Origin: Virgibacillus litoralis
Lineage (GTDB): Bacteria; Bacillota; Bacilli; Bacillales; Amphibacillaceae
Reading direction: 5' to 3'
DNA: 64,000 nt
NCBI RefSeq assembly: GCF_017873675.1
Contig: NZ_JAGGKK010000017.1
Span: 1-64,000, forward strand
How positions within the stretch are numbered: the first letter of the stretch is position 1; the number at the start of each line of letters is the position of its first letter. The notes under the pieces were generated by a model. It worked only from the letters and a program-made list of their open reading frames with translations, did no database searches and had not been told where the DNA came from. Below are positions 32,788 to 46,392 of this stretch, one piece after another. The position numbers and the translations under genes are program-made.

Positions 32788-33978
32788 ATGGCTAAAGAAA
32801 AGTTCGATCGCTCAAAAAGTCACGTGAATATTGGAACAATTGGTCACGTTGACCATGGTAAAACTACTTTAACTGCTGCAATCACTACTACATTGCACAA
32901 ACAATCTGGTGAAGGTACTGCAATGGCATATGACCAAATCGACGGTGCTCCAGAAGAAAAAGAACGCGGTATTACAATCGCAACATCTCACGTTGAGTAT
33001 GAAACTGATACTCGTCACTATGCTCACGTTGACTGCCCAGGACACGCTGACTATGTTAAAAACATGATCACTGGTGCAGCACAAATGGACGGAGCTATCC
33101 TAGTAGTATCTGCTGCTGATGGCCCTATGCCACAAACTCGTGAACACATCCTACTATCACGTAACGTTGGGGTACCTTCAATTGTTGTATTCCTTAACAA
33201 AACAGACATGGTAGATGACGAAGAATTACTAGAACTAGTTGAAATGGAAGTTCGCGATCTATTAACTGAATACGACTTCCCTGGCGACGATGTACCAGTA
33301 ATTAAAGGTTCTGCTCTTAAAGCTCTTGAAGGCGATGCAGATTATGAAGAAAAAATCTATGAACTTATGGCAGCAGTTGATGAGTATATTCCAACTCCAG
33401 AACGCGACAATGACAAGCCATTCATGATGCCAGTTGAGGACGTATTCTCAATTACTGGCCGTGGTACAGTTGCAACAGGTCGTGTTGAACGTGGTTCTAT
33501 CAAAGTTGGTGACGATGTTGAGATCATCGGCCTTGCTGATGCTCCATCTAAATCAACTGTAACTGGTGTTGAAATGTTCCGTAAGCTTCTTGATTACGCT
33601 GAAGCAGGTGACAACATTGGTGCACTTCTTCGTGGGGTATCACGTGATGATATCAACCGTGGTCAAGTACTAGCTAAACCAGGTTCAATTACACCACATA
33701 CAAATTTTAAAGCAGAAGTTTATGTGTTATCTAAAGAAGAAGGTGGACGTCATACTCCATTCTTCGCTAACTATCGCCCACAGTTCTATTTCCGTACAAC
33801 TGACGTAACTGGAGTTATTCAACTTCCAGAAGGAGTAGAAATGGTAATGCCTGGCGATAACATCGAAATGGATGTTGAGTTAATTTCAAAAATTGCTATT
33901 GAAGACGGCACACGTTTCTCAATCCGTGAAGGCGGACGTACTGTAGGATCAGGCGTTGTAACTTCAATTCAAAAATAA
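32788..33978 (+). CDS. tuf: Translation elongation factor Tu
   Basis: 396 residues with [14 protein letters not shown] (residues 19-32), DCPGHADYV and NKTD GTPase motifs. It delivers aminoacyl-tRNA to the ribosome. The codon use is strongly selected, as expected for a very highly expressed gene. AAAGGAGGA precedes the ATG. Confidence 0.99.
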   Translation: MAKEKFDRSKSHVNIGTIGHVDHGKTTLTAAITTTLHKQSGEGTAMAYDQIDGAPEEKERGITIATSHVEYETDTRHYAHVDCPGHADYVKNMITGAAQMDGAILVVSAADGPMPQTREHILLSRNVGVPSIVVFLNKTDMVDDEELLELVEMEVRDLLTEYDFPGDDVPVIKGSALKALEGDADYEEKIYELMAAVDEYIPTPERDNDKPFMMPVEDVFSITGRGTVATGRVERGSIKVGDDVEIIGLADAPSKSTVTGVEMFRKLLDYAEAGDNIGALLRGVSRDDINRGQVLAKPGSITPHTNFKAEVYVLSKEEGGRHTPFFANYRPQFYFRTTDVTGVIQLPEGVEMVMPGDNIEMDVELISKIAIEDGTRFSIREGGRTVGSGVVTSIQK

Positions 33979-33998
33979 TTAATATGATAACTAAGAAA

Positions 33999-34027
33999 CA
34001 GACAGCGTGACGACGCTGTCTGTTTTT
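33999..34027 (+). terminator. tuf terminator
   Basis: Stem CAGACAGCG with CGCTGTCTG (33999-34022) and a T-run. It ends the str group before a 1-kb gap of repeats. Confidence 0.9.
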
Positions 34028-34039
34028 TAGTTCGCTCTT

Positions 34040-34180
34040 TTCGGCAGGTAAGAAAGTAACTTGGCTGTCGATGTGCAGCCACCATCTATCATGAAAATCA
34101 ATTTAATCAAATTAGAAACATTTTTTGTGGTTCTGCGGACTCTGTGGACCTTAAAGCATTCTATTAATCAAGGTATATGT
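34040..34180. repeat. Composite repeat related to 6222-6490
   Basis: GTAAGAAA, then GCCACCATCTATCATGAAAA near 34076, then GCGGACTCTGTGGACCTTAA near 34135 appear in the same order and spacing type as in the gap after clpC. Both loci directly follow a strong terminator. Confidence 0.6.
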
Positions 34181-34312
34181 TAGAAAACTTGGCATTCGTT
34201 AAGGGGATTGTAATGAAAGCGTATTTTGCTTTCTTAGAACCCCTTATACTCTGGAGCGCAAACCTTAGTTGCACTTATGCAGTTAAGAAGTATTTATACT
34301 TAACTGCTAAAA
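34180..34312 (-). repeat. Two-hairpin intergenic element, long inverted copy E
   Basis: Read on the minus strand: an AAGTATAAATACTT dyad, CTTAACTGCATAAGTGCAAC, TAAGG, then a long middle with TATAAGGGGTTCTAAGAAAG and an imperfect dyad, then CTTAACGAATGCCAAGTTTT and CTAA. It shows that the family has long and short forms with the same ends. Confidence 0.72.
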
Positions 34313-34393
34313 TAGGGGTTCTGTCCGGATAACGATAGAAGTCGCGTAGAAATTAGCATAGATTTCGCCCCCTGTTGTTGCAGAAGCCATTTT

Positions 34394-34610
34394 TAACGGA
34401 ACGAGGATCCGCTCCAACTGTTTGGCGAATCCTCATTCCGTTATTTCCTTGAAAACCATCGTTTCAAGCCTGGGTCCGGATCCTCGTTCCGCTATTTGTC
34501 CTTTTCACAGCAAAAATGGCTGATTTCCAGCTATTAACGGAACGAGGATCCGTCTCACCCTTCTAAGAGCACCTTTTTTACCAATTAGCGGAATGAGGAT
34601 TCATTTCGCC
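34394..34610. repeat. Alternating AACGGAACGAGGATCCG repeat array
   Basis: AACGGAACGAGGATCCG-type units occur in both directions several times: forward near 34394, inverted near 34424 and 34482, forward near 34534, and a diverged AGCGGAATGAGGATTC near 34585. Neighbouring forward/inverted units can form hairpins. The same units occur at 53511-53693. No ORF is supported. Confidence 0.7.
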
Positions 34611-34841
34611 CGTTTGCCAGACTATCATTCCGAGTGGCAAACTTCATGCCTTAAAGTACGCGTAGTAAATTTTCGGCGAGTTATTATAAGTTGGGGTGGT
34701 ACCTGGCATTTGCGGTATTTCTCGAGATACTAACCACATATGAAATGAGAGATTAAGGCGAGTGTTCACGCATACAAAACCCGCTCAACAGAATTTAATT
34801 CTGGTTTCAGCAAATTTCTACAAAAAAAATTCTCTAACTCC

Positions 34842-34938
34842 TTGCAATCAGTGGAATATGTTTGTATAATACATAGATGTGCAATCAAATAGTTATCTAT
34901 AATTAAAGGTTGCATTGACCACGTTTTTTCTTTATAAT
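34842..34938 (+). promoter_or_regulatory. Two tandem promoters of the S10 operon
   Basis: First: TTGCAA (34842-34847) and TATAAT (34865-34870), spacer 17. Second: TTGCAT (34910-34915) and TATAAT (34933-34938), spacer 17. Both precede a leader of over 130 bases before rpsJ. They should drive the ribosomal superoperon. Confidence 0.8.
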
Positions 34939-35045
34939 ATTAATGTTGGTCGAAAAAAGGCGATGAAGTGAAAGGTTGTTGACACACCCGGCCCCTTTGC
35001 CATGGCGGATGGTCGAGAAATTTTCACGGAGAATGTCTATTATAA

Positions 35046-35378
<333 letters not shown>

Positions 35379-35407
35379 ATTATTGAATTATATAGGAGGT
35401 GTAACGG

Positions 35408-36037
35408 ATGACGAAAGGAATCTTAGGTCGTAAAATCGGCATGACTCAGTTATTTTCTGACGAGGGAGAGTTAGTCCCGGTAACAGTTGTTCAAGCTGAG
35501 CCAAACGTAGTATTACAAAAGAGAACATTAGAAAATGATGGCTACGAAGCAGTACAAATCGGTTTTGCAGATGAAAAGGAATCACGTACAAACAAAGCGG
35601 AAAAAGGCCATGCTGATAAAGCAAACACAGCCCCTAAGCGCTACGTTCGTGAAATCCGTAACGCAAATCTTGATGAATATGAAGTTGGTCAAGAACTTGG
35701 CGTTGATGTTTTTCAAACTGGCGATAAGGTCGATGTAACTGGTACTTCTAAAGGGAAAGGTTTCCAAGGGGTTATCAAACGCCATGGACAACAACGCGGA
35801 CCATCAACCCACGGCTCTCATTTTCATAGATCGCCAGGTGCGATGGGTGTAATTGACCCAATGCGTGTTTTCAAAGGTAAGAAACTTCCAGGTCAAATGG
35901 GTGGTAAACAAATCACTATTGAAAACCTTGATATTGTAAAGGTAGACGCTGAACGCAATCTGCTTTTAATCAGAGGTAATATCCCTGGAGCAAAAAAATC
36001 ATTCGTAAAAATTGCGAGTGCATTAAAGGCTAACTAA
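35408..36037 (+). CDS. rplC: Ribosomal protein L3
   Basis: 209 residues. It has the central loop near the peptidyl-transferase centre ([20 protein letters not shown]). It is an early assembly protein. ATAGGAGGTG precedes the ATG; 29-base gap after rpsJ. Confidence 0.98.
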   Translation: MTKGILGRKIGMTQLFSDEGELVPVTVVQAEPNVVLQKRTLENDGYEAVQIGFADEKESRTNKAEKGHADKANTAPKRYVREIRNANLDEYEVGQELGVDVFQTGDKVDVTGTSKGKGFQGVIKRHGQQRGPSTHGSHFHRSPGAMGVIDPMRVFKGKKLPGQMGGKQITIENLDIVKVDAERNLLLIRGNIPGAKKSFVKIASALKAN

Positions 36038-36063
36038 TCATATACACGAAGGGAGGATATGTC

Positions 36064-36687
36064 ATGCCTAAAGTAGCACTATTAAAACAAGATGGATCTA
36101 AAGCTGGAGATTTTGAATTAAACGACTCCGTATTCGGTATTGAGCCAAACACGCATGTTTTGAATGAAGCAGTACTAATGCAACGTTCATCACTACGTCA
36201 GGGCACACATGCTGTTAAAAACCGTTCACAAGTTCGTGGCGGAGGAGCTAAGCCGTGGAGACAAAAAGGAACAGGTCGTGCACGTCAAGGTTCAACTCGT
36301 TCACCGCAATGGGTTGGCGGCGGAACTGTATTTGGCCCAACACCACGTAGCTACAGCTATAAACTACCGAAGAAAGTTCGTCGTTTAGCACTTAAGTCGG
36401 CACTTTCTTCAAAAGCAAAGGAAGAAGACTTGATTGTAGTGGAAAGCATTGCAATTAATGCTCCAAAAACAAAAGAAGTAGTACAAATGCTAAATGCACT
36501 TAATGCAGATAAAAAGGCATTAATTGTAACAGCTGACAGAGACGAAACAGTAGTTCGTTCTGCCAATAATCTACAGAACGTAAGAGTACTTACTGTAGAA
36601 GAAGTAAATGTACTAGACTTGCTTACGCATGACAAGCTGATCATAACCAAGGATGCAGCTGAAAAAGCAGGGGAGGTGCTTGCATAA
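36064..36687 (+). CDS. rplD: Ribosomal protein L4
   Basis: 207 residues with the tunnel loop [20 protein letters not shown], the region where macrolide-resistance changes occur; it reads wild type. In E. coli L4 represses the S10 operon, while Bacillus uses other leaders. The stop overlaps the rplW ATG by one base. Confidence 0.98.
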   Translation: MPKVALLKQDGSKAGDFELNDSVFGIEPNTHVLNEAVLMQRSSLRQGTHAVKNRSQVRGGGAKPWRQKGTGRARQGSTRSPQWVGGGTVFGPTPRSYSYKLPKKVRRLALKSALSSKAKEEDLIVVESIAINAPKTKEVVQMLNALNADKKALIVTADRDETVVRSANNLQNVRVLTVEEVNVLDLLTHDKLIITKDAAEKAGEVLA

Positions 36688-36974
36688 TGAAAGATCCACG
36701 TGATATTATAAAGCGCCCTGTCATTACAGAAGGTTCTGCTGACTTAATGGCAGAAAAGAAATATACGTTTGAAGTAACTCCGAAAGCGAACAAAACAGAG
36801 ATTAAAGACGCTGTTGAACTGGTTTTTGGTGTGAAGGTAGACAAAGTAAACACTATGAATATTAAAGGTAAATTCAAGCGAATGGGCCGTTACGGCGGAT
36901 ACCGTTCAGATCGCAAAAAAGCTATTGTGCAGCTTTCAAAAGATAGTAAAGACCTAGACTTCTTTGAAGGTTAA
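36687..36974 (+). CDS. rplW: Ribosomal protein L23
   Basis: 95 residues. It lines the tunnel exit and docks trigger factor and SRP. It is coupled to rplD (shared base at 36687), with GGGGAGGTG inside the end of rplD. Confidence 0.97.
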   Translation: MKDPRDIIKRPVITEGSADLMAEKKYTFEVTPKANKTEIKDAVELVFGVKVDKVNTMNIKGKFKRMGRYGGYRSDRKKAIVQLSKDSKDLDFFEG

Positions 36975-37005
36975 ATAGAGAAACTAGTGAAGGAGGGAAA
37001 ACAAA

Positions 37006-37836
37006 ATGGCTATTAAAAAATTCAGACCAACAACAAACGGCAGACGTTTCATGTCTTCATCTGACTTTGCAGAGGTTACTACGGATACTCCGGAAAAGTC
37101 TCTATTAAGTTCAATTTACAAGCGTGGCGGTCGTAACAACCAAGGTAAGCTTACAGTTCGTCATAAAGGCGGAGGTCACAAGCGTCAATACCGTATAATT
37201 GACTTTAAGCGTGATAAAGATGGAATACCTGGACGCGTTGCTACAGTGGAATATGATCCAAACCGATCAGCTAATATTGCATTAATTCATTATGCAGATG
37301 GAGAAAAGCGTTATATATTAGCACCAAAAGGAATCAAAGTAGGACAACAAATTGAATCTGGCGAACAAGCAGATATCAAGCTAGGTAATAGTCTTGCACT
37401 TCAAAACATTCCAGTGGGTACTATTATTCACAACATTGAATTGAAGCCTGGACGCGGCGGACAACTTGTACGCTCAGCTGGAGCTGAAGCACAGATTCTT
37501 GGACGCGAAGATAAATATACGTTGGTACGCTTGAAATCAGGCGAAGTTCGTTTAATATTATCTTCATGCCGTGCAACAATCGGCCAAGTTGGAAACCTTG
37601 AGCATGAGCTTATAACTATAGGTAAAGCTGGTCGTTCTCGTTGGTTAGGTAAACGCCCGACTGTTCGTGGTTCTGTTATGAACCCTAATGATCACCCACA
37701 TGGTGGTGGTGAAGGACGTGCGCCAATCGGACGTAAATCACCTATGTCACCTTGGGGTAAGCCTACACTTGGTTACAAAACGCGTCAGCGTAACAAACCT
37801 ACAGATAAATATATCGTTCGTAAGCGTAAAAAATAA
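37006..37836 (+). CDS. rplB: Ribosomal protein L2
   Basis: 276 residues, [20 protein letters not shown]. The C-terminal segment with [14 protein letters not shown] carries the conserved histidine region near the peptidyl-transferase centre. Normal length. Confidence 0.98.
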   Translation: MAIKKFRPTTNGRRFMSSSDFAEVTTDTPEKSLLSSIYKRGGRNNQGKLTVRHKGGGHKRQYRIIDFKRDKDGIPGRVATVEYDPNRSANIALIHYADGEKRYILAPKGIKVGQQIESGEQADIKLGNSLALQNIPVGTIIHNIELKPGRGGQLVRSAGAEAQILGREDKYTLVRLKSGEVRLILSSCRATIGQVGNLEHELITIGKAGRSRWLGKRPTVRGSVMNPNDHPHGGGEGRAPIGRKSPMSPWGKPTLGYKTRQRNKPTDKYIVRKRKK

Positions 37837-37893
37837 ACGGATGAGACGACGGGCGGTAAGATCCGTCGTTCAATTACGAAAGGAGGTTTATCC

Positions 37894-38172
37894 ATGGGTC
37901 GTAGCTTGAAAAAGGGACCTTTTGCAGATGACCATCTATTGAAAAAGATTGATACTCTAAATGAATCTGACAAGAAACAAGTAGTTAAATCTTGGTCTCG
38001 TCGTTCAACAATATTCCCTACTTTTGTTGGTCATACGATTGCTGTATATGACGGACGTAAACACGTACCTGTCTATGTTACAGAAGATATGGTCGGACAT
38101 AAATTAGGTGAATTCGCGCCAACCCGTACTTATAGAGGACACGGTGGCGATGATAAGAAAACAAAACGCTAA
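37894..38172 (+). CDS. rpsS: Ribosomal protein S19
   Basis: 92 residues, [20 protein letters not shown]. It binds the 30S head with S13. AAAGGAGGTTT precedes the ATG. Confidence 0.98.
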   Translation: MGRSLKKGPFADDHLLKKIDTLNESDKKQVVKSWSRRSTIFPTFVGHTIAVYDGRKHVPVYVTEDMVGHKLGEFAPTRTYRGHGGDDKKTKR

Positions 38173-38190
38173 TGAGAGGAGGCGCTCCAC

Positions 38191-38532
38191 ATGCAAGCTA
38201 AAGCCGTTGCGAAATCTGTTCGTATTGCTCCTCGTAAAGTTCGTTTAGTCGTAGATTTGATTCGAGGAAAAGAAGTTGGTGAAGCAGTAGGAATACTACG
38301 CCATACACAACGTGGTGCTTCTCCAGTTGTAGAAAAAGTACTAAATTCTGCAATTGCGAATGCGGAACACAACTATGAAATGGAAGCAGATAACCTGGTA
38401 GTTTCTGAAGTATTTGTAAATGAAGGTGCTACATTGAAACGTTTTCGTCCACGTGCACAAGGACGTGCAAGTAAAATTAATAAACGCACAAGCCATATTA
38501 CAGTGGTTGTAACTGAAAAGAAGGAGGGATAG
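38191..38532 (+). CDS. rplV: Ribosomal protein L22
   Basis: 113 residues. The long hairpin segment ([20 protein letters not shown]) reaches into the exit tunnel and is unaltered at the usual macrolide-resistance site. It lies 18 bases after rpsS, with AGAGGAGG. Confidence 0.98.
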   Translation: MQAKAVAKSVRIAPRKVRLVVDLIRGKEVGEAVGILRHTQRGASPVVEKVLNSAIANAEHNYEMEADNLVVSEVFVNEGATLKRFRPRAQGRASKINKRTSHITVVVTEKKEG

Positions 38533-38535
38533 TCA

Positions 38536-39177
38536 GTGGGTCAAAAAGTAAATCCAAAAGGTCTTCGCGTTGGTATCATTCGTGACTGGGAGTCAAAGTG
38601 GTATGCAGGCAAAGACTATGCAGACTTACTACACGAGGATATTAAGATTAGAGAATATCTTGAAAATCGCTTACGCATTGCTGCTGTTTCTTCTATCGAC
38701 ATCGAACGTGCAGCAAATCGTGTAAACATCACCATTCACACTGGTAAGCCAGGTATGGTTATTGGTAAAGGCGGTTCAGAAGTAGAAGCTCTACGTAAAT
38801 CATTAAATAGTCTGACCGGCAAGCGTGTTCACATCAATATCGTTGAAATCAAAAAAGTTGATCTAAACGCAGTATTAGTTGCTGATAACATTGCTCGTCA
38901 ATTAGAAAATCGTATTTCATTCCGTCGTGCTCAAAAGCAAACTATTCAACGTGCAATGCGCGGAGGAGCAAAAGGAATTAAAACACAAGTGTCCGGACGT
39001 CTAGGCGGCGCAGACATCGCTCGTGCGGAACATTACAGTGAAGGAACAGTACCACTACACACATTGCGTGCTGATATCGACTATGGCACAGCAGAAGCTG
39101 ACACAACTTATGGTAAGTTGGGCGTTAAAGTGTGGATCTATCGTGGAGAAGTCCTTCCAACTAAAACTAAAAAGTAA
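38536..39177 (+). CDS. rpsC: Ribosomal protein S3
   Basis: 213 residues from a GTG start ([20 protein letters not shown]). It contains a type II KH domain with GKGG ([14 protein letters not shown]). It lies on the mRNA entry side of the 30S subunit. Three bases separate it from rplV. Confidence 0.98.
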   Translation: MGQKVNPKGLRVGIIRDWESKWYAGKDYADLLHEDIKIREYLENRLRIAAVSSIDIERAANRVNITIHTGKPGMVIGKGGSEVEALRKSLNSLTGKRVHINIVEIKKVDLNAVLVADNIARQLENRISFRRAQKQTIQRAMRGGAKGIKTQVSGRLGGADIARAEHYSEGTVPLHTLRADIDYGTAEADTTYGKLGVKVWIYRGEVLPTKTKK

Positions 39178-39195
39178 GGAAGGGGGAAATGCATT

Positions 39196-39630
39196 ATGTT
39201 AATGCCTAAACGTGTAAAATATCGTAAGCAACATCGTGGTAAAATGAATGGCCGTGCTAAAGGTGGAACTACAGTAGCTTTTGGTGAGTATGGTCTACAA
39301 GCACTTGAAGCTTCTTGGATTACAAGTCGTCAAATCGAGGCCGCTCGTATTGCAATGACTCGTTACATGAAACGTGGCGGTAAAGTTTGGATTAAAATCT
39401 TTCCAGACAAACCATATACTGCAAAACCCCTAGAGGTCCGTATGGGTTCCGGTAAAGGTGCTCCAGAAGGATGGGTAGCAGTAGTTAAACCAGGAAAAAT
39501 AATGTTTGAAATCGCTGGTGTACCAGAAGAAGTTGCACGTGAAGCGTTGCGTCTTGCTTCTCATAAACTGCCGATTAGAACTAAATTCGTAAAACGTGAA
39601 GAAATTGGTGGTGAAATCAATGAAGGCTAA
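39196..39630 (+). CDS. rplP: Ribosomal protein L16
   Basis: 144 residues, [20 protein letters not shown]. It helps position the tRNA acceptor arm in the A site. It overlaps rpmC by 11 bases. AAGGAAGGGGG lies upstream. Confidence 0.98.
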   Translation: MLMPKRVKYRKQHRGKMNGRAKGGTTVAFGEYGLQALEASWITSRQIEAARIAMTRYMKRGGKVWIKIFPDKPYTAKPLEVRMGSGKGAPEGWVAVVKPGKIMFEIAGVPEEVAREALRLASHKLPIRTKFVKREEIGGEINEG

Positions 39631-39820
39631 TGAAATTAGAGAACTAACCACTGCCGAAATTGAACAAAAAGTTAAATCGTTAAAAGAAGAACTATTTAAT
39701 TTACGCTTTCAGCTAGCAACAGGCCAATTGGAAAACACCGCACGTATTCGTGAGGTAAGAAAGTCTATTGCTCGTATGAAAACAGTTGTACGTCAACGTG
39801 AAGTAAGCGTGAATAACTGA
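39620..39820 (+). CDS. rpmC: Ribosomal protein L29
   Basis: 66 residues, two-helix protein [20 protein letters not shown] next to L23 at the exit tunnel. I chose the ATG at 39620 by homology; an upstream in-frame start would add residues not found in L29. Confidence 0.96.
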   Translation: MKANEIRELTTAEIEQKVKSLKEELFNLRFQLATGQLENTARIREVRKSIARMKTVVRQREVSVNN

Positions 39821-39843
39821 AACAAGAGAGGAGGATAACCTCA

Positions 39844-40107
39844 ATGACTGAGCGTAATGATCGTAAAGTATATACAGGCCGTGTCGTTTCAGACAAAATG
39901 GATAAAACAATTACTGTTTTGGTTGAGACTTACAAGTTTCATTCGTTATACGGTAAGCGTGTAAAATACTCTAAAAAATTCAAAACACATGATGAAAATA
40001 ATCAAGCTAAAAATGGTGATGTTGTTCAAATCATGGAAACTCGTCCGCTATCAGCAACTAAACGTTTCCGTCTAGTTGAAATCGTTGAAGAAGCGGTAAT
40101 AATATAA
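39844..40107 (+). CDS. rpsQ: Ribosomal protein S17
   Basis: 87 residues, OB-fold primary 16S-binding protein, with [30 protein letters not shown] precedes the ATG. Confidence 0.98.
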   Translation: MTERNDRKVYTGRVVSDKMDKTITVLVETYKFHSLYGKRVKYSKKFKTHDENNQAKNGDVVQIMETRPLSATKRFRLVEIVEEAVII

Positions 40108-40149
40108 TAAAGTTCGCTCGGAAGGTATCCGAAGGGAGGTCACAGCGAT

Positions 40150-40518
40150 ATGATTCAACAAGAAACTCGTTTAAAAGTTGCAGATAACTCTGGTGCTCGT
40201 GAAGTATTAACCATTAAAGTATTGGGTGGTTCTGGACGTAAGACAGCTAACATTGGTGATGTAATTGTTTGTTCCGTAAAGCACGCAACACCAGGTGGCG
40301 TTGTTAAAAAAGGTGAGGTTGTAAGAGCCGTCATCGTACGTTCAAAGACAGGAATGCGCCGTAAAGATGGATCATATATTCGTTTTGATGAAAATGCTGC
40401 CGTAATTATCCGTGATGATAAAGGTCCACGAGGTACTCGTATCTTCGGACCAGTTGCACGTGAATTACGTGAAGCAAAGTTCATGAAAATCGTATCTCTA
40501 GCTCCAGAAGTTCTATAA
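40150..40518 (+). CDS. rplN: Ribosomal protein L14
   Basis: 122 residues, [20 protein letters not shown]. It forms inter-subunit bridges. RsfS binds L14 in many bacteria. AAGGGAGGTCAC precedes the ATG. Confidence 0.98.
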   Translation: MIQQETRLKVADNSGAREVLTIKVLGGSGRKTANIGDVIVCSVKHATPGGVVKKGEVVRAVIVRSKTGMRRKDGSYIRFDENAAVIIRDDKGPRGTRIFGPVARELREAKFMKIVSLAPEVL

Positions 40519-40556
40519 TGAGTAATGAAAAGCCTTGTCAAGGAGGTGCGTAAAGC

Positions 40557-40868
40557 ATGCATGTAAAAAAAGGTGATAAAGTCAAAGTAATTTCCGGTAA
40601 AGACCGTGATAAACAAGGTACTATTTTAGAAGCATATCCTAAAAAAGAACGTGTCCTAGTAGAAGGTATCAATATGATTAAAAAACACGCAAAACCTTCA
40701 CAAGACAATCCACAGGGTGGAATTCTTAACCAGGAAGCACCAATTCATGTTTCTAACGTAATGCCATTAGATCCAAAATCCGGTGAACCAACTCGCGTTG
40801 GATATGAAGAACGTGACGGAAAAAAAGTCCGTATCGCAAAAAAATCCGGTGAAGCATTGGATAAATAG
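40557..40868 (+). CDS. rplX: Ribosomal protein L24
   Basis: 103 residues with an N-terminal KOW motif ([20 protein letters not shown]). It is an assembly initiator of the 50S subunit. CAAGGAGGTG lies upstream. Confidence 0.98.
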   Translation: MHVKKGDKVKVISGKDRDKQGTILEAYPKKERVLVEGINMIKKHAKPSQDNPQGGILNQEAPIHVSNVMPLDPKSGEPTRVGYEERDGKKVRIAKKSGEALDK

Positions 40869-40895
40869 TTTGTGCTGTGAAAGGAGGGCGACATG

Positions 40896-41435
40896 ATGAA
40901 TGAACTTAAACAAAAGTACCAGGACGACGTATTGCCGTCATTAATGAATAAATTTAATTATGATTCTGTTATGCAAGCACCAGCTATCGAGAAAATTGTT
41001 ATCAACATGGGTGTTGGTGATGCAGTACAGAACTCAAAAGCATTAGATAATGCAGTTGAAGAACTTGCACTAATTTCTGGGCAAAGACCAATGGTGACTC
41101 GTGCTAAAAAGTCAATTGCTGGATTTCGTTTGCGTGAAGGGATGCCAATTGGAGCAAAAGTAACACTTCGTGGCAATCGTATGCATGAATTCCTACAAAA
41201 GCTTATTGCAGTTTCACTTCCACGTGTTCGTGATTTCCGTGGTATTTCAAAGAAAGCATTTGATGGTCGTGGCAACTATACATTAGGTGTTAAAGAACAG
41301 CTAATTTTCCCAGAAATCAACTATGATAAAGTAAGTAAAGTTCGTGGTATGGACATTGTTATTGTAACTTCTGCCAATACTGACGAAGAAGCACGTGAAC
41401 TTTTAGCTCAGCTAGGCATGCCTTTCCAAAAGTAA
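40896..41435 (+). CDS. rplE: Ribosomal protein L5
   Basis: 179 residues from the second of two adjacent ATGs (40893 and 40896); the second has the better distance to AAAGGAGGG and matches MNxLKxKY of relatives. It binds 5S rRNA with L18. Confidence 0.97.
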   Translation: MNELKQKYQDDVLPSLMNKFNYDSVMQAPAIEKIVINMGVGDAVQNSKALDNAVEELALISGQRPMVTRAKKSIAGFRLREGMPIGAKVTLRGNRMHEFLQKLIAVSLPRVRDFRGISKKAFDGRGNYTLGVKEQLIFPEINYDKVSKVRGMDIVIVTSANTDEEARELLAQLGMPFQK

Positions 41436-41441
41436 AGCTAG

Positions 41442-41651
<210 letters not shown>

Positions 41652-41681
41652 ACCCCGATTCGGGAAGGAGGTAATGTAGTA

Positions 41682-42080
41682 ATGGTTATGACAGATCCAA
41701 TCGCAGATATGCTAACTCGTATTCGTAATGCAAACATGGTGCGCCATGAAAAGTTAGAGCTTCCGGCTTCAAAAATTAAGAAAGAAATCGCCGACATCCT
41801 TAAACGTGAAGGTTTTGTACGTGATTATGAATTTATTGAAGACAATAAGCAAGGCGTTCTGCGTATTTTCCTTAAGTACGGTGCAAGCAACGAACGAGTA
41901 ATAACAGGTATCAAACGGATTAGTAAACCAGGTTTGCGTGTCTACGCAAAAGCTGATGAAGTACCTCGTGTACTAAATGGCTTAGGTATTGCTGTTGTAT
42001 CAACATCAAATGGAGTGCTTTCTGATAAAGAAGCACGTACACAAGCTATTGGTGGCGAAGTACTAGCGTACGTTTGGTAA
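41682..42080 (+). CDS. rpsH: Ribosomal protein S8
   Basis: 132 residues, [20 protein letters not shown]. It is a primary 16S binder and in E. coli the spc operon repressor. GGAAGGAGG precedes the ATG. Confidence 0.98.
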   Translation: MVMTDPIADMLTRIRNANMVRHEKLELPASKIKKEIADILKREGFVRDYEFIEDNKQGVLRIFLKYGASNERVITGIKRISKPGLRVYAKADEVPRVLNGLGIAVVSTSNGVLSDKEARTQAIGGEVLAYVW

Positions 42081-42113
42081 TAATATATACTTTTAAGACA
42101 GGAGGTGCATGGG

Positions 42114-42650
42114 ATGTCTCGTATAGGACTTAAGCCAGTGGAAATTCCAGAGGGTGTTGAGGTAAACATTAATGGAAACACTGCTACAGTAAAAGGCCCA
42201 AAAGGTGAATTAACAAGAGACTTTCATCAAGATATGAAAGTTGTTATAGAAGATAATGTTTTAACTGTTGAACGTCCAAGTAACCATAAAGAACACCGAG
42301 CTCTGCACGGTACGACTCGCAGCTTGATTGATAACATGGTTCAAGGAGTTCATAAAGGTTTTGAGAAAAATCTTGAAATCAGCGGTGTTGGTTACCGTGC
42401 CTTAAAACAAGGTGACAAAGTAGTGATTAACGCAGGTTATTCACACCCGGTTGAACTTGATCCAATTGATGGTATCGAGATTGATGTTCCTAAAAACACA
42501 CAAATTATCGTAAAAGGTATTAGTAAAGAATTGGTTGGTGAAGTTGCAGCAAACATTAGAGCAATCAGACCACCAGAACCTTATAAAGGTAAAGGTATTC
42601 GCTATGAAGGTGAATATGTACGACAAAAAGAAGGTAAAACTGCTAAGTAA
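42114..42650 (+). CDS. rplF: Ribosomal protein L6
   Basis: 178 residues. The ATG at 42114 ([12 protein letters not shown]) is seven bases after AGGAGGTG; an in-frame ATG at 42105 overlaps the ribosome binding site and is unlikely. Two-domain L6 near the sarcin-ricin loop. Confidence 0.97.
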   Translation: MSRIGLKPVEIPEGVEVNINGNTATVKGPKGELTRDFHQDMKVVIEDNVLTVERPSNHKEHRALHGTTRSLIDNMVQGVHKGFEKNLEISGVGYRALKQGDKVVINAGYSHPVELDPIDGIEIDVPKNTQIIVKGISKELVGEVAANIRAIRPPEPYKGKGIRYEGEYVRQKEGKTAK

Positions 42651-42682
42651 GGTTAGTTAGGGAGCAGAAAGGAGTGACCTAG

Positions 42683-43045
42683 ATGATCACAAAGCCTGAC
42701 AAAAACGCTGTACGCAAGAGAAGACATGCGCGTGTTCGTAAATCCGTTGTTGGAACAACTGAACAGCCTCGTCTGAATGTGTACCGTTCAAATAAACACA
42801 TCTATGCACAATTAATTGATGATAACGAAGGAGTTACTGTTGCAAGTGCTTCTACAAAAGATAATGAAATGAAGGTTGAAACAACAGGCAATGTAGATGC
42901 AGCTAAACAAGTCGGAGAATTAGTTGCAAAACGTGCCCAGGATAAAGGTTTTAAATCGGTTGTGTTTGATCGCGGAGGCTACCTTTATCATGGACGTGTA
43001 AAAGCATTAGCTGAAGCTGCCCGCGAGGCAGGTCTTGAATTTTAA
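42683..43045 (+). CDS. rplR: Ribosomal protein L18
   Basis: 120 residues. It binds 5S rRNA, ending in [14 protein letters not shown], a conserved C-terminus. AGAAAGGAGTG lies upstream. Confidence 0.98.
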   Translation: MITKPDKNAVRKRRHARVRKSVVGTTEQPRLNVYRSNKHIYAQLIDDNEGVTVASASTKDNEMKVETTGNVDAAKQVGELVAKRAQDKGFKSVVFDRGGYLYHGRVKALAEAAREAGLEF

Positions 43046-43069
43046 TCGATAGATAAAGGAGGGACATAG

Positions 43070-43573
43070 ATGCATACTAGCATTGATCCGAACAAATTAG
43101 ATCTTGAAGAACGCGTTGTTACAATCAACCGTGTTGCAAAAGTTGTTAAAGGTGGACGTCGTTTCCGTTTTGCTGCATTGGTTGTAGTTGGAGATAAAAA
43201 CGGCCATGTAGGCTTTGGTACTGGTAAAGCACAAGAGGTACCAGAAGCAATTAAGAAGGCTGTTGATGATGCAAAGAAAAGCCTAATCACAGTACCTATT
43301 GTTGGAACAACTATTCCACACGAAATTAATGGAAGATTTGGTTCAGGTAACGTATTAATGAAGCCTGCAACTGAAGGTACTGGAGTAATTTCCGGAGGAC
43401 CTGTTCGTGCTATACTGGAACTTGCAGGTGTCGGCGATATTTTAACTAAATCACTTGGTTCAAATACACCAATCAACATGATTCGTGCAACACTAAGTGG
43501 ACTATCAAACTTAAAACGTGCAGAAGACGTAGCAAAACTACGCGGAAAGTCTGTAGAAGAACTGTTAGGATAA
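43070..43573 (+). CDS. rpsE: Ribosomal protein S5
   Basis: 167 residues with [20 protein letters not shown], the spectinomycin-site loop, wild type in appearance. It contributes to decoding accuracy. AAAGGAGGGAC precedes the ATG. Confidence 0.98.
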   Translation: MHTSIDPNKLDLEERVVTINRVAKVVKGGRRFRFAALVVVGDKNGHVGFGTGKAQEVPEAIKKAVDDAKKSLITVPIVGTTIPHEINGRFGSGNVLMKPATEGTGVISGGPVRAILELAGVGDILTKSLGSNTPINMIRATLSGLSNLKRAEDVAKLRGKSVEELLG

Positions 43574-43586
43574 GGAGGGAAATACT

Positions 43587-43769
43587 ATGTCTAAAAAATT
43601 AGAAATCACCCTCACGCGAAGTGTTATTGGTCGAACAGAAGGACAACGTCAAACTGTTCAAACACTAGGTCTGAAAAAAATTCATCAATCCGTAGTTCGT
43701 GAAGATACTCCAGCTGTACGCGGTATGGTTAACAAAGTATCTCATCTCATAGCGGTTAAAGAGGTTTAA
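43587..43769 (+). CDS. rpmD: Ribosomal protein L30
   Basis: 60 residues, [20 protein letters not shown]. It is the small L30 of the 50S subunit. It starts 13 bases after rpsE, with AAGGAGGG. Confidence 0.97.
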   Translation: MSKKLEITLTRSVIGRTEGQRQTVQTLGLKKIHQSVVREDTPAVRGMVNKVSHLIAVKEV

Positions 43770-43800
43770 TTAAACATTAGCGTAAAGAGGAGGTGCTCGA

Positions 43801-44240
43801 ATGAAACTTCATGAATTGAAGGCGTCAGAAGGAACTCGCAAAAAGCGTAATCGCGTAGGTCGTGGTATGTCATCTGGTAACGGAAAAACTTCCGGAAGAG
43901 GACATAAAGGACAAAAAGCACGTTCAGGTGGAAACACTCGTCCGGGCTTTGAAGGTGGCCAATTGCCATTATTCCAACGTTTGCCTAAGCGAGGATTTAC
44001 AAATATTCACCGTAAAGAGTTTGCGATTGTAAACCTAGATGCATTAAATAAATTTGAAGAAGGCACAGAAATTACACCTGAGCTATTACTTGAAGAAGGT
44101 GCCGTTAGCAATCTTAAAGCTGGTATCAAGGTACTAGGTAAGGGTGCTGTTGAAAAGAAACTTACTGTAAAAGCTCATAAGTTCTCTGCTTCAGCGAAGG
44201 AAGCTATCGAAGCAGCGGGCGGTAAAACAGAGGTGATTTA

Positions 44241-44241
<1 letters not shown>
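43801..44241 (+). CDS. rplO: Ribosomal protein L15
   Basis: 146 residues, [20 protein letters not shown], with the basic glycine-rich N-terminal extension and a globular C-terminus. The final A of its stop codon (44241) is the first base of the secY ATG, so translation is coupled. Confidence 0.98.
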
Positions 44242-46212
<1,971 letters not shown>

Positions 46213-46392
46213 GCATTTTGGCTGTATTACCAGCTCAGGATAGATGCAATTCTATTTTGTTAAAGTTATAATGAAAGTCGTAGAATATGCGGCAGAACGT
46301 GTATTACTTGATATAACAGTGACACAGAATAGCAACTGGTAGTGTGCCTATGATTGGCAGGATTAAAATAAAAGCCTAAGTGAAGGTGATCG

